Shown here piece by piece: positions 48,095-63,446 of a stretch of 64,000 nt of DNA; positions within the stretch are counted from its first letter, which is position 1; the number at the start of each line of letters is the position of its first letter. The notes beneath the pieces are model-generated. The model saw only the letters and a list, made by a program, of their open reading frames with translations, ran no database searches and was not told the DNA's origin. The stretch is from Saksenaea vasiformis B4078 (lineage: Eukaryota > Mucoromycota > Mucoromycetes > Mucorales > Saksenaeaceae). The DNA lies in NCBI GenBank assembly GCA_000697055.1, contig JNDT01001802.1, positions 62,001-126,000 of the forward strand, read 5' to 3'. Position numbers and translations under genes: made by a program.

Positions 48095-50179
48095 TTATTT
48101 CTTCTTACGACTAACTTTAATCTTTCTCTTCTTCTCTGACTTTGACAATTTGTGTTTTCGACGTTCCTTCGCCTCCTCCTTGGCCTTTTGTTTTCGAAGT
48201 TTCTTGGCATCTTTATCCTCATTTCGTTTACCTCGAGACTGTTTTGACTTCGGGCTTTCATCATCGTCGTCGTCGTCGTCGCCGTCTGAATCGCCGCTTG
48301 CATCGCTGTCATCCGAGTCATCATCGCCGCTCTCTTCCTCCTCTGACAAAGAGTCATCTTCTTCCTGTTCCGAGGCGTCACGTAGGCTTAGACGTTCCAA
48401 CGAGACGATCTTTGTCTTGGTATCTGTCTCCTTGTCGTTTGACTTGCCCAACAAGTTGGCATATACCAACTAACAGAACGCATGAGTAAAAAAGGACTTC
48501 TCTTTTCTAATATTCCATGCATCACTTACGTCTTTTCCTTCACCTTCTGCGATGAGCTGGGTATCTCTTTCCACATCAATGACTTCTTCCAAGGTCTGCG
48601 GAATATAGGATTTCATAAAGATATCTTCCTCCAGCTTATTTCGTTCCTTGTTTGGCTCCGCGTTCATCTTGGCTTGTATCTATCCCAGCTTTAATCTATC
48701 TTCGACAGCTGCTAAATCAATTGCTTACCTTTTCCAATTGAGCATCTACCTCTGCCTCATCATTTCCGAAGGATGCGTCCGTCACAAACTGGAAAAGATC
48801 CATCAAGCTCATAACCTGGACGCCTTTCTTCGCAAAATAGTCTGTGACATTGGCTAAGTCCTTTCTCAAGAATTCAGACGCGTGAGGATGATCATGTTCC
48901 ACTGATTGTGATACATCGATAATGTACAGTAGACCCTTGTGATATCTGTCGACCGCCTTAAGTACATCTTTCTTTGCTTCCATCTATAAACACACTTACA
49001 AGAGATTGTATTCACTAAGATCCGCGTGGACAAGTTTACAGACTTGGTACATTGTGCGCACGTTCTTGATCAGCTGATAATATAATGCGGGGAACTTGGA
49101 CGTCTCAATGGGAGCGTCTTTGAGACGAGGATAAGCCCTAATATATATTCAACCATTCTCAGTCGTCTGTTCATATCTTGGCAGAGGCCTGCTTACCATC
49201 CGTTCTTATCACCCAAGAATTCCATGACCAACACATGCATTCGAAGTACAAGTGCTTCTGGTGACGGAATGCCCGCCTGTTTAATCCGCCGCAAGTTACG
49301 CATCTCTTTCTCAGCCCACACCTTGACCATCTTTCGCGGATTGGACTTGCTGTAACCATGTCGAAATCGGTACTCGCCCGTTACGTAACGATCACGATCC
49401 TTGAATGTCAAAATAGATGTCTTGTATACCTTGATTGCACGATGCTGGCCATCTTCTGTTGTTGCATGGTACACGTTGGCCTACAAAGATCTATGTCAGC
49501 CTTCCTCTCTTCTAGTGCTTCACCTCTGTTTGACGCACCTCTTTTCCCGTACTGACACATCCATTGATTTCGTAGAAAATGCCTCGGTTCAACATTTTAA
49601 ACAGAATAATACGTGTACGTGGATCCAACACTTGCTCTACGGTTGCACGATCGGATTTATCCTTTTGCACTGTCCTACGACGCTATTAGCCCCAACTCTC
49701 GTCACTTCGTCCACTTACTTGTCACCGCTCGCCTTTTTACTACTCAGTTTGATATCACTCGCAACGGATGAAGACAAACCAGATGGCTCATATCCTCCAA
49801 CCTGGATACGACTAGCGTACTGACCGAGACTTTCGATCTGTGTCTTCAGTAACTCTTTCTTGGTCGCCACCGTCTCCTTTTTGTTGACCACAGGTGCAGG
49901 CTTCGGCGCTTCCTTGTTCTGGACCACTTGTTGGCGAAGTTTATTGTACTGCTTTGTAAAATCTACATGACGATGAGCTGGGCCTATTGCGTCTGTGCTT
50001 CTCTCACCTCCGGTCGCATTATCCCATAGGTCCGCGTCGTTTAATTCATCCTCCAAATAATCGTCATAATCGTCCTCTTCTTCCTCCTCCTCTCCGTAGA
50101 CATAGTCTTCGGTGTCAGCTGTCGGCTCTGGCTTTGGCTCGAATGCAGGTTGTTCTTTCGACATGGTACGAGTGGACAT
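48095..50179 (-). CDS. RIO1: RIO1 atypical serine kinase/ATPase (40S ribosome maturation)
   Basis: Exons 49719-50179, 49539-49674, 49197-49480, 49000-49137, 48729-48945, 48530-48679 and 48095-48469 join in phase to 586 residues. RIO1 acts in the cytoplasm on late pre-40S particles. After an acidic N-terminus (Glu/Asp run) come [13 protein letters not shown], the nucleotide-binding loop [25 protein letters not shown], the catalytic loop [12 protein letters not shown] with its Asp, and the metal-binding [13 protein letters not shown]. The C-terminus is a long Asp/Ser run followed by a Lys-rich tail ending KVSRKKK, typical of fungal RIO1. I chose the ATG at 50177-50179 ([10 protein letters not shown]); in-frame ATGs at 50212 and 50164 are alternatives. 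Both catalytic motifs are intact. Confidence 0.93.
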
Positions 50180-51047
50180 GATCTCAGGTCCCGAAAAAGC
50201 AAAGACAGCCATGACAAAGTCACGATTTTCTGTCACTTCGTGACCGTTTCGGTCAGTGGCGTCTGCAGCAATCGAATTGCTTTGCGGACAAAAACTTTTT
50301 TTGTTCTTGGGGACAAAAACCCCTTTTCAAGCAGCGCTGTACCTTTTGTAGGTTGTATTGGGCTGTGCCTTGTACAACCACCACACTATTAACATGAAAT
50401 CGCTTTTCGGCAAAGCTTTTGGGACGCATCATGATATGCTTCATGTACGGTTTCAGATCTCTTAGGAGCCATACCTTGCACAACCGCACACCTATCGAAA
50501 ATACCCTAAACCTTATCGATCTCCGAGCCGGAATCTGGTATGGCTTCTAAGAAAAAGGGAAGCCAAATGGAGAATTCATGGTTGCGAATTGGGCAAACAA
50601 ATCGTAAACAGAATTTCAGAGCGATCAGCATCGACAGAATTTTTCCACATTACCGTATATTATAGGAGCCCTCGCAGCACTACTGCTTATCGAGAAAATC
50701 TCGACAAAAAGATCATCGGTCGCTAGCAATTTGTAATTGAACAGCACTCCATTTACTGACAATAAGATTTTCTGTCTGATACATCATTTACATGAATAAA
50801 ACAATCTGATCACTGACATATCCTTTGTACGAGGCACATTTTGTCTCAGATAATGATGAGCTATTGATAATACAAAACGCAACATGGAAGAGTATACCCA
50901 AATCACGACGTCCGTGATCTTACCTATTGATGCTAAATTCATCCGCAAACAAAAGGATAGTCCATTTGCAGAATCGTGTACAAATGCAATGCAGTTATCT
51001 TTATTTTTTTCATGGTAGGAGGAAAACGGTTTCTAATGATTGAATGT
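50180..51047. other. Intergenic interval RIO1/SPB1
   Basis: RIO1 promoter at the left, 3' flank of SPB1 at the right. A 78-codon minus-strand frame at 50253-50489 has no recognisable domain. Nothing else seen. Confidence 0.5.
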
Positions 51048-54300
<3,253 letters not shown>

Positions 54301-54637
54301 GGCTCTTTCTTAAGATAAAAAGATAAAAGGAAAAAAAAAAAAGGTCAAAACTTGCTTCTTCCAAAAAAGTCAGAAAAGCCACTGTTGTTGATCTTGGTAA
54401 CTCAGATGCGGTGCTCTAAAACGAAGTGACAAAAAGAAGATTGATGCATGAAATTTTTTGTTGCTAAAAGCTTTCAATAGAATGTATATTTATGCCCAAA
54501 CTTTTGTTCGCACACAACGATTTGAAATCTATGACTCAATTAACATGACATCTGTCAAAATAACAAACGAATTCTTTGATTATAAATATACAAAAAGAAA
54601 AGAATACAACTATTTTACAATGTGTATAGGACAAAGA
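54301..54637. other. Intergenic interval SPB1/HSP104
   Basis: Short region with the SPB1 promoter and the HSP104 3' flank, AT-rich around 54440-54630. No gene. Confidence 0.6.
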
Positions 54638-57423
54638 TTACATATCATCTTCATCCATGGGTTCTTCTACTTCGTAGTCTGCTTGGCTACCGTGATTGCG
54701 AAGGACTTCCAAACCATTCTCTGAGACTTCCACGCGCGCTACTTCTCCGTTTCGTATGCCACCGTCAATGATTAATCTTGCCAAGGGATTCAGCAGGCGT
54801 TGTTGAAGTACCCGGTTCAATGGTCTAGCACCAAAGACTGGTTCATAACCTTGTACGCCCAGCCATTTCTTGGCCGCATCTGATACTTGCAGATGAATCT
54901 TGCGATCAGCCATTCGCTCCTGGACTTCTTTTAATCGGACGTCGACGATATTGGTGATGTTGTCTTGGGAAAGTCGGTTGAAGATAACAAGTTCATCGAT
55001 TCGGTTGGTGAATTCGGGACTGAAATGGTTCCTCACAATCTGTAAAATTTGTTCCTTCAACACCACCAGTTCGTGTTCTCCCGCGCGTGTATGTTCAGCC
55101 AGAAGATGAGCACCGAGGTTGGATGTCATGACAATGATCGTATTACGGAAATCGATTCGACGACCCTTGGAATCGTGGATAAAACCTTCGTCAAGCACCT
55201 GTAGGAGAACATTGGCTACGTCTTTGTGCGCCTTTTCCAACTCGTCCAGTAGCACCACTGCATAGGGTTTTCTTCGCACTGCCTCGAACAAGCCTCCTTC
55301 TTCATGACCAACGTAACCAGGAGGTGCACCGATCAACTTGGCAACACTGTGCTGTTCCATCAATTCACTCATGTCGATACGAATCATTGCGCGTTCGTCG
55401 TTGAACAAAAATTCTGCAAGGGTCTTGCAAAGCAGCGTTTTACCAACACCGGTGGGACCAAGGAACATAAAGCTTGCCAATGGTTTGTTCGGGTTTTGCA
55501 AACCTGCTTTGGACAACCGGATCGCGTTGCTGACAGCTTGAATGGCGGCATCTTGACCCACCACTTTGAGTGCAATTTCCTGTTCCATGTGCAACAGTTT
55601 TTCACGCTCGGATTTGGCCAGCTGTTGAACAGGAATACCTGTCCAACGAGAAACAACTTCCATAATTTGCTCCGGTCGCACGATTTCGCTCAAAAGTTGG
55701 GTTTGTCCCTGATCAGTTGCCATCGCTTCAGCCAACTTGCGCTGTTTTTCCGCCGTCAATGCAGCAATTCGTTGCTCCACATCGGGGATGGCATAATATT
55801 CCAAATCGGCTGCCGTATCGAGATCATAGCGGTTCTTAGCCTCAGTCGCCTTACGTTTGAGCTCATCCAACTTCTGCTTCAGTTCTCGGATTTCGTCCAG
55901 TCTACCCTTGTCCATGTCGTACTTGAGCTTCAAGGGCTTGAGCTCTTCCTGGATACGAGCCATATCTTCACGGACACGCTGTAATCGTTCTTGCGAATCT
56001 TTGTTGTTCTTTTCCTTGCCCAGCGCCATGGCCTCGATTTCGAGTTGGAAATGTTTACGTTCAAGCACATCAATCTCTTCAGGTTTGGAATCGAGTTGGA
56101 CGCGAGTATTGGCTGCTGCTTCGTCGATCAGATCAATAGCCTTGTCGGGCAAAAACCGTGTGGTGATGTATCTGTCGGACAATTGGGCAGCGGCAACAAG
56201 AGCCGAGTCGGTAATCTTGACACCATGGTAGGTTTCGTAACGTTCCTTCAAACCACGCAGAATGGAAACTGTAGCTTGCACCGAGGGTTCACCTACGTCG
56301 ACCTTTTGGAAACGGCGCTCAAAGGCAGGGTCTTTTTCGATCTCGCGGTACTCTGTCACAGTCGTTGCGCCGATACATCGGAGTTCACCACGTGCAAGCA
56401 TTGGTTTCAGCAAGTTGGCAGCGTCCATCGATCCTTCACCTTTTCCTGCACCTAAACATTAGAAACATCGTCAGTCAATCCTTTTTTCTTTTCTAACGTG
56501 AAAGATCGTAGCCAACTTACCTAGCACTGTGTGAATTTCATCAATAAAAAGAATAATGCCTTCTTGTGATTCCTTGACTTCTTTCAAGACAGCTTTGAGT
56601 CGTTCTTCAAACTCGCCGCGGTATTTGGCACCAGCAATCAGAGCACCCATATCCAAGGAAAAGAGTTTGCACTGCAACGTTTGCGGCACATCTCTTTCAA
56701 CAATACGACGGGCCAATCCTTCAACAATGGCGGTCTTGCCGACACCTGGTTCACCGATCAATACTGGGTTGTTCTTCGTACGTCTGGCCAATACACGGAT
56801 GACTCGTCGGATTTCGTCGTCTACGTCAGGTATTAGCTTCCGTTGCGAAGTGTTTACATGGATACGTTACCTCGGCCGATCACAGGATCCAGTTTTCCCG
56901 TTTGCGCCATTTGTGTCAAATCAATAGCATATTTTGACAAGGCTTCGTACACAGCTTCTGCATTCTTGCTGTCCACACGACGGTTACCCCGCACCTGGGT
57001 AACGGCATTTTCCAAAGATTTCTTAGTGATGCCACCGTCTTTCATAGGCTGAAATGTTGCATCATCGTCCGCTAATGCCAAAATCAGGTGATCGATCGAG
57101 ATATAGGAATCTTTCTGATTTTTCATATAATTCTCTGCGTTTCGCAACAGTTTGGCGGTCTGAGGACTGATCGATACTTCTGTAGGCGGAGGATCTTGGG
57201 TAGGGCATCGTAACATAAGTTTCTTGTAGCCGCGTTCAACCGTTGTGGGTTCTGCGCCCGCTTTCTCGATAATAGACTTGAAGAGTGACTGACCATCGGT
57301 CTCGTCAAACAATGCACAAGCGATATGAGCAGGTTGCAAAAGAGCGTGAGCAAACTCGCGCGCAAGACTCTGCGCAATACCCAGCGTCTTTTCAACCTTC
57401 TCGGTAAATTGCATGTTACTCAT
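54638..57423 (-). CDS. HSP104: HSP104, ClpB-type AAA+ protein disaggregase
   Basis: Exons 56871-57423, 56521-56820 and 54638-56451 join in phase to 888 residues (yeast 908). The protein extracts polypeptides from aggregates with Hsp70/Hsp40 in cytosol and nucleus and gives thermotolerance. It has the Clp N-domain ([20 protein letters not shown]), first AAA+ module with Walker A GEPGVGKT and Walker [13 protein letters not shown], the coiled-coil middle domain (Lys/Glu-rich, after [17 protein letters not shown]), second AAA+ module with Walker A GPTGVGKT and Walker [12 protein letters not shown], and the acidic tail EEPMDEDDM. The tail marks it as cytosolic HSP104 and not mitochondrial Hsp78. 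The ATG at 57421-57423 sits behind a T-rich leader. Upstream is a phased heat-shock element with a TATA box. Confidence 0.96.
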
Positions 57424-57495
57424 GGTGGATAGATGAAATAGGGAAAAAAAAAAAAGAAAAGCTTTACGTGTTGGGGTTATCTCTATGACGGGGTT

Positions 57496-57504
57496 GTATT
57501 TTAT
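57496..57504 (-). promoter_or_regulatory. TATA box of HSP104
   Basis: The minus strand reads TATAAAATA, about 75-80 bases before the HSP104 start codon and between it and the heat-shock element. Confidence 0.7.
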
Positions 57505-57550
57505 AGGCGGTCTGAGACATAATGCCAAAATGGGAGAGCCTGCCAGAGGC

Positions 57551-57588
57551 TTCATGCATCTTCCGGACTCTTCCAGCGCTTTCCATTC
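57551..57588 (-). promoter_or_regulatory. Step-type heat-shock element of HSP104
   Basis: Four TTC triplets lie exactly 10 bases apart on the plus strand (57551, 57561, 57571, 57581), with a fifth at 57586; the minus strand therefore carries GAA every 10 bases. nTTCn units separated by 5 bases are the step-type Hsf1 site described in yeast. It ends about 130 bases before the HSP104 ATG and about 50 bases beyond the TATA box. Confidence 0.75.
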
Positions 57589-59553
57589 GAAATTTAATTC
57601 CCGACATGTCGTTGGAGAATTGATCAACAACTGTTCATGGCTTGAACTGTTTTACTGCCATATTTGATAGACTTCTAAAAATAATGTGCATCCGTTTGTA
57701 CAGCAAGCGTACCTAAGAACATCATGTTTACTTTTCATATCTTGTAGCCCAATCGTCCGATTCGATTATTTACGCGCAGATTGATTCATCTGCCAATAAC
57801 GATTTGTCTGAAAAAAGATGCCCTCGATCAGCTCATCTACGATGATTCTCCGCAGACTATCTACATTTTTCCGAGATCTTGGACGAGATATTGTAAAACC
57901 GAGCTACTCCATTGAGGTACCTCAATTCTATGATGTCTGCAGTGCTGCTATCATGCAAGCCGCACTAATATCCTATCTAAGAACTGTAGGAACATTTGAA
58001 ATAGTGTCCATGACCGAAAGTGTATGATAAATGGAGAGCACATATACAAATAATCCGATTAACCAGCTTTGAAACACCTGATGAACGTTTGGCATCACGG
58101 TCTTTATAGACTTCTGGACAGTTCGCAAACTCTAATTTGCTGTCATTGCATTACACATCTGTTTACTACATACAGCCGTATTTAACACGCTATCAGTCAT
58201 CGGAAGCATGAGCTGTGACATGAGAGAGCCTATTGTAATCTTAGCGTTATTTCATTAGCGTGCGCGTCTTCCTTGTTTCCCGATGACGCACAAGTCAACC
58301 TGATATACGAAGAACGCTGCTCATGTTCTTCTATTGCCGGATAGACTTGCCGCTACGGAAGGGTGGGTTATTTTTCTGAAACAGTTTATTGTCATTTGTT
58401 TGTCTTTCAAGAACGGAAGGATTTTTTTCCTCAGAACGTTGGCGTAAATTTCGCCAACTTCATCCATACTAAATCAGCCCCCACGCCGAACCACCGCCAC
58501 ACTTCATTGTCTTCTTCACGTGTTGCTCTATAAGCTGGTCTATTACTCTTTTGCAGGATACGTTCAGAGACATTCTCCACAACTACATGGAATCTGATCT
58601 CATAACCTTTGCTTGTCCTTCGAATTTCTCCTGTTCTAGTTACGATTCGTAATCCAGAAAAGCAAACCAGGTCACCGCCTGTTCGGCACGTTGCTGTGCA
58701 CATTAATTGTGAATGAACCAGAAGTACAGATACAGCTGCAAGCTTTACAAGGCCACAAAACGGACGATCTGACTATTGGTCTCAGGAACTATTGAAAAGG
58801 GTCGCCCAACAGACGAAACTGATTCTTTGGGGAAAGATCATGAAACACGTCAAGAAGTATCATTATGATGTGATACGAGGCAACGTCGTGTTTGTGGCGC
58901 TCTTTGGAGAGTATAAAGACCGTTGGGCGGCGAGTCTTCCCAGCGAACCAAAGACAATGTCACTAAAGAACAAGCACGAGTACTAGTATGTTGCAGTTTT
59001 ATGTTTTCGCATTTTATGCTCTTTGACGGCAGAGAGACAAACTGACTGCGATTCAAAGAAATGCCATACTGAAAAGAATCAAGGGCGTTATTCTTTAGGC
59101 TACAAGGAATTCTGTAAAAGGTCTACTGCGGTTCTTGTTTGCTTTCACTATTAAATAGCGGTAAAGCTATGAAGGCATCACTTGGATGCATCTTCGCATA
59201 CCTAACGAATGTATGAACAAGCTATTTAAAGTCGAGGGTCCAAAATCTGTGCAAAACCTTGGATAAATCTTGGCTGGAAACTGTCGCATCCAGAGACCGT
59301 TAAATATCTGTCCTGCAATATTTCTTCGCATTGCTTAAGAAGAACCCGTTTTATCGACTGAGCTCAAACTTTTTATAGAGTTTCGTGGTTTATCAACTAT
59401 AATGTCCTTATCCAGCCCAACAAGTTAAATAGGCTTCACCTTTGCCAAAGGTTACACCATGCAGATAATGAACAGTAAGTTCTTTGTCATTGCCGTAGAA
59501 TAGATGCAAACCATCGAAGTCACCTTTATTGCTATATGAGCTCTGGAAGTATA
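57589..59553. other. Gene-poor interval between HSP104 and ATG7
   Basis: Beyond the HSP104 promoter no known gene is seen. A short minus-strand ORF (58431-58703) is listed separately. A plus-strand frame at 58792-58986 looks mildly coding but matches nothing I know. The right end is the ATG7 3' flank. Confidence 0.5.
58431..58703 (-). CDS. Unidentified small protein or gene fragment
   Basis: 90-residue ORF from a proper ATG with a coding-like composition. It begins MCTATCRTGGDLVCF, continues with charged and beta-strand-like segments (TGEIRRTSKGYEIRFHVVVE) and ends with a Trp-rich part (EVWRWFGVGADLVW). No family is recognised. It could be an exon of a decayed element gene or a small lineage-specific protein. 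Confidence 0.25.
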   Translation of the reverse strand: MCTATCRTGGDLVCFSGLRIVTRTGEIRRTSKGYEIRFHVVVENVSERILQKSNRPAYRATREEDNEVWRWFGVGADLVWMKLAKFTPTF

Positions 59554-62140
59554 TTAGAAGTCTTCATCTGCCACTGCCCAATCTTCCTGCATCAAACGTT
59601 CACTTTCTTCTTTCATTTCAGTGAGGCCTGTCACATTTTCCAGGTAAATTGGGTCACGTAGTACGTGTTGCATGAAACCTAAAGGATCTGCTGTGTAAGC
59701 TTCAATGACCTAAAAGGAGCATATCAGCAAGGGCGGGTTTGTCACGGATGGCATTACTTTTGTGGAACAAGCTGTACAACGTTCGTAAGCTTGGCCGGAA
59801 ATGAGCATATTATTGAAGTGACTCAGAAATCCCCGTATCTGGTGCGGAACGAGTCCAAGGATCGATGATTGCGTGGTCATATTGGAAGTGTTACCGCGAT
59901 CTGCAGGTGCGTCGATACTATAGGTGACATCAGAAGATGTTTTACTGTAGAGGTGTGTTACCCGTCTTTATGTTGGAGCAAGGTGACCATCAGTTCTACG
60001 GCCAAAGCACCTGCAATGGCAGCTAGACCAGGCCGAGTGACCGTACACTGTTGGTCTAGTGTTCGATCTGTCAATGACTAAAAATACCAGTTTAGATCGA
60101 CCATTTTCCGGAAGCATCCGTCCTACATCAGCGGGTGCAACAATGTCGTTGCAAAAGTAGCACCCGAGTTTGGTCCCGTGACGCATCACAAGATACGTAT
60201 CGAAGCCAAGCGCGGCATTGATCACCATTTTGTTTGCCTTGGTCGCCAAGAGAGTGGGGAACCAACGACTTTCACGGCTGTCTGTCAATAGGAAGATGGT
60301 ATCATGGTTTTCAACAAGATTGACCAAGGTCTCCATGTCATGGCGTAACTGTGCCTCTGATGTTTCGGGATGACCCGGCATGGGGATAGAAAGCGTATGT
60401 CCTGTAGCGTTCTATCCAAAGGAGCTCAGAGATAGTATGAAAAAGGATTCGTTACCATGGATGGCTGGATACGTCTTAGTCGGTCTGCTGCTGCTTGTGC
60501 TTTAGGTGTGCCACCTTGGAGACAATCTTCAAAATCATACAATGGTTGTCGTGTGGGGTTGGAAAAGGAGACCCGGCCACTATCCACAAAGGTAATGTGG
60601 CGCACGCCCCAGCCCTAGAGTAAAAATAAAAATGAGTCATGGGACCAGATTATTTCCCCAACCCCCGAACTGCATGATGATGAATACCAGTAAGCTCCGT
60701 GCCACATAGCACCCTAGTGTGCCCGCACCGAGAAGTAAACATTTGTTGTGTTTGATTTTCTCCAAATCGAGATCTGGGACTAATCGCCAGCGCATCAATT
60801 TTAGATTGAGATCGACTGCGCTATCAGCCAACCTAAATGCCAACACGTCTCCTGGTGAATAGGCTATTTTTCTTTTGGGGAATGATTGTTTAATCACCTC
60901 AATGGATCCATTAGCGGGCCGAGGTCTGCCATCCTGGGACCTAATTTACCTTGCGCATTTTTCTCCCATCCGACGGCCTTGACAGGAGCGTCTATCGGAC
61001 TTTTCCTGTCAATAAAAATTTCAGCGAATATCGGATTAGAAATACCATGACGAGTATAGTAAGCGTCTTCGGGAAGCTCGGCATGAAGAAGAAGAGGGGG
61101 ATTTTTTCCACGGTAACACAATACGTTTAATTTGTCGACCCCCCAGCATTCATAGGCCAAGGCTAACACGTTCCGCAAGGGCCAACCTGGTGATGTTTCT
61201 GCCGACGGATCAACAAAACCCACCATACGCTAAAATAAAGGGCTTAATATTTTTATTCAACCGTACTAAAAAAAGGTTTACCTCCTGTTCAGGGCAATCT
61301 TGGAAAAAATGGTCCCACTCATTTAATCGACCGATCCGGAACGCACCCTGATCGCGTCTGACTAGAAAATAGATAGCATGACCGTCTGAAACACCGCCCC
61401 GATAAGTTTGATAGGCCTGGTCCAGCTGGGGTACCGAGAAGTCAAAGACCCTTGTTTGTTTCTCTTTTTTTAAAAATCAGTGCTTACCTCATCTTTGGTA
61501 TCCAAGGGGAGCGGTTTGTCCTTGATCATCCATGGTGATCCTTGTGGCATCATAGCAGGAAAAGCAAACCAGTAATAAAATTTGTACTGTTTGAGGTCAG
61601 CAAAGGATAACAATAGAAATTCGCACAGTAACTCGGGATGATCCAGGGCACGTCGACTGCGGATAGCATCCCAAACCTAAAAAGGGAGAAAGTATCAATG
61701 ATTATGCAAGAAAAAAGAAAAAAGGAAACTAACTTTTTGCGAACCTTCATGAAAGAGTTTATTCTTGTCCACATTTCGAAAATCCTCCACCGTATTGGTA
61801 TTGATCAGTGTTCCGGAAATAGAATAGGTATTCAAGGGTCTTTTTTATATCATAAACGTCTTTATTCTTTATTTTTTTTTCCTTTTGTTCTTTTAAAAAA
61901 GTATTACCTCATGTCTTCTGTCGTTTCAAGAGCCTGGGCCGGAATACAGAAACGGGGCGGCATGGCAACCGTTTCGGTCTGAGTAGTGGCGAATTGGGCT
62001 GGTCCATAATAACCCCGTAATGACTGCGAAGCATCACTCAATCTAAACTGATCTAGTTTTTTTGCTGTAAGCGCATGCCAAAAAGCAGCGTCTACAGCTG
62101 ATACAAAAGGTTGAAATTGAAGAACGGATGGTGTTGTCAT
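59554..62140 (-). CDS. ATG7: ATG7, E1-like activating enzyme for Atg8 and Atg12
   Basis: Eleven exons (61908-62140, 61734-61839, 61488-61676, 61282-61425, 60898-61229, 60688-60832, 60456-60614, 60127-60411, 59962-60077, 59758-59917, 59554-59709) join in phase to 674 residues, close to yeast Atg7 (630). It activates the ubiquitin-like Atg8 and Atg12 with ATP for autophagosome formation. The N-terminal domain starts [35 protein letters not shown] and PLRNVLALA follow. The adenylation domain has the nucleotide motif [20 protein letters not shown] and [18 protein letters not shown]. The catalytic Cys is in [11 protein letters not shown], whose exon begins after a 49-base intron. The acidic tail ends DWAVADEDF, as in other Atg7 proteins. 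All key motifs are intact. It is transcribed away from the CreA-like gene. Confidence 0.95.
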
Positions 62141-62804
62141 GGGTTTGAATGAAGAGGAAAAAGTCTCTTTGGAGCATTACGAACGCCAACTGACGTTAGC
62201 GTGACTGTTCTCATCTTGTGATCCAGGGGATTTTTTTCCCTTGTTGCCAAGAAAGAAGAAAAAAGGATGATAATTCGGGATGAGACTTTATCAGAAAAGA
62301 AGCATATGGATAACAAATAAAAGAAAAAAGAAAAAAAGAGGGGTGGTTGTTATGATTTTCACGTGTAAAAAAAAAAAGGAGCACGGACATGTATACATAT
62401 TCGTTATTTGTTATGTGGGCTGATAGGTAAAAAAGGTTCTTAAGTTGATAGCGTGATGATTCTTCGGAAAATGTAAGCGGAATTACCAAAAAAAGAGGGA
62501 TTACCCCACAAGCGGAACCCTTGAGATATTTGATGATAAGACACAGTGGCGGTGTTTATAAAACGTGTGGAAGACTCCGTGTCAACATTGGGCGGATCGT
62601 TTCGTTGCAGATTTCCTAATTAGGGGTTATCATTCATCATCGGGTTGTGGAGGTAAACCGGAGCGGAGGTTTTTTTCGGGGAGTGTATGTGTACCGATCA
62701 ACGCTTTGATTATTTCCTATCTCTACCATCAACGGACTATATAAAAAAGCTTTTTTTTTCTCTTTTTTTTTTCTACTTCTCTCTTCTTGCTTTCAATAAC
62801 AACA
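62141..62804. promoter_or_regulatory. Shared divergent promoter region ATG7 / CreA-like gene
   Basis: This 664-base interval separates two divergent start codons and contains no gene. It holds a TATA-like TATATAAAA at 62739-62747, 58 bases before the CreA-like ATG, and a set of SYGGRG motifs nearer that gene. Confidence 0.6.
62505..62668. promoter_or_regulatory. Cluster of CreA-type SYGGRG motifs
   Basis: GTGGGG on the minus strand at 62505-62510, then on the plus strand GTGGAG at 62647-62652, CCGGAG at 62658-62663 and GCGGAG at 62663-62668. The last three fall within 22 bases. SYGGRG is the Aspergillus CreA consensus, and close pairs are the functional form there. It is a short motif, so chance matches are possible. 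Confidence 0.45.
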
Positions 62805-63446
62805 ATGTACCAAGCTGCTTCCAACTTACTACACCTTTCTTCTCCTCCTGCTCAAAAGAGAGCCATTGCTCCTGTTGACAAAGCCAATGTTCCCCGGCCT
62901 TACAAGTGTCCTTTCCCTACATGCCAAAAGTCCTTTTATCGATTGGAACATCAAACCCGCCATATTCGTACACATACAGGAGAAAAACCCCATCAATGTA
63001 CTTTCCCAGGCTGTGAAAAACGTTTCTCACGATCGGATGAATTGACCCGTCATGTTCGTATCCATACTTCACCTAATCGTAAGAGGGATCGTAAACAGAA
63101 GCAACAAAAGCGCGCTCGTGCACAACCACAACAACAACCACCTTCTCCTGCACTTTCCACGAATAGTAATTTCGATTCTGAACCGGAATTTCTCTTTACA
63201 CCAGAAACCTCACCTACTTTGTCACCTCATGTTCTGACTACACCTGTTGGCTCACCAAGACAAACTCCTGCAAAAATTACACCACTGGAGTGTAATCCAT
63301 TGGATTCTGGTCGTCCTGGTATTCCCTCTACCTTTAGTTTATGGGATCTTATGGAAGCACCTCCCAAGGCTCGTGTCTTACCTCCTATTTCTACTTTGGC
63401 CCGTCCATCAGCACTACCCTCCATTCATTCAATCCTTCACTTTTAA
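62805..63446 (+). CDS. CREA: CreA/Mig1-type C2H2 carbon catabolite repressor
   Basis: Intronless ORF of 213 residues. Two adjacent C2H2 zinc fingers occupy about residues 31-84: [12 protein letters not shown]...HQTRHIRTH, the linker TGEKPH, and [20 protein letters not shown]. The second-finger recognition helix RSDELTRH, with RLEHQTRH in the first, is the CreA/Mig1 pair that reads GC boxes of the SYGGRG type. A basic segment ([15 protein letters not shown]) follows as a likely nuclear signal, then a Ser/Pro/Thr-rich region and a conserved-looking end ([11 protein letters not shown], then LPSIHSIL). It is much shorter than Aspergillus CreA (about 415 residues), as in several Mucoromycota relatives as far as I recall. 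The ATG chosen is at 62805, the first ATG after the TATA box. The factor presumably represses genes when glucose is present. Confidence 0.88.
   Translation: MYQAASNLLHLSSPPAQKRAIAPVDKANVPRPYKCPFPTCQKSFYRLEHQTRHIRTHTGEKPHQCTFPGCEKRFSRSDELTRHVRIHTSPNRKRDRKQKQQKRARAQPQQQPPSPALSTNSNFDSEPEFLFTPETSPTLSPHVLTTPVGSPRQTPAKITPLECNPLDSGRPGIPSTFSLWDLMEAPPKARVLPPISTLARPSALPSIHSILHF

Noticed and set aside
48150..48473. Ser-rich plus-strand ORF
   Set aside because: Antisense of the Asp/Ser/Lys C-terminus of RIO1.
55304..55984. 226-codon plus-strand ORF
   Set aside because: Antisense shadow of the HSP104 coding sequence, no domain of its own.
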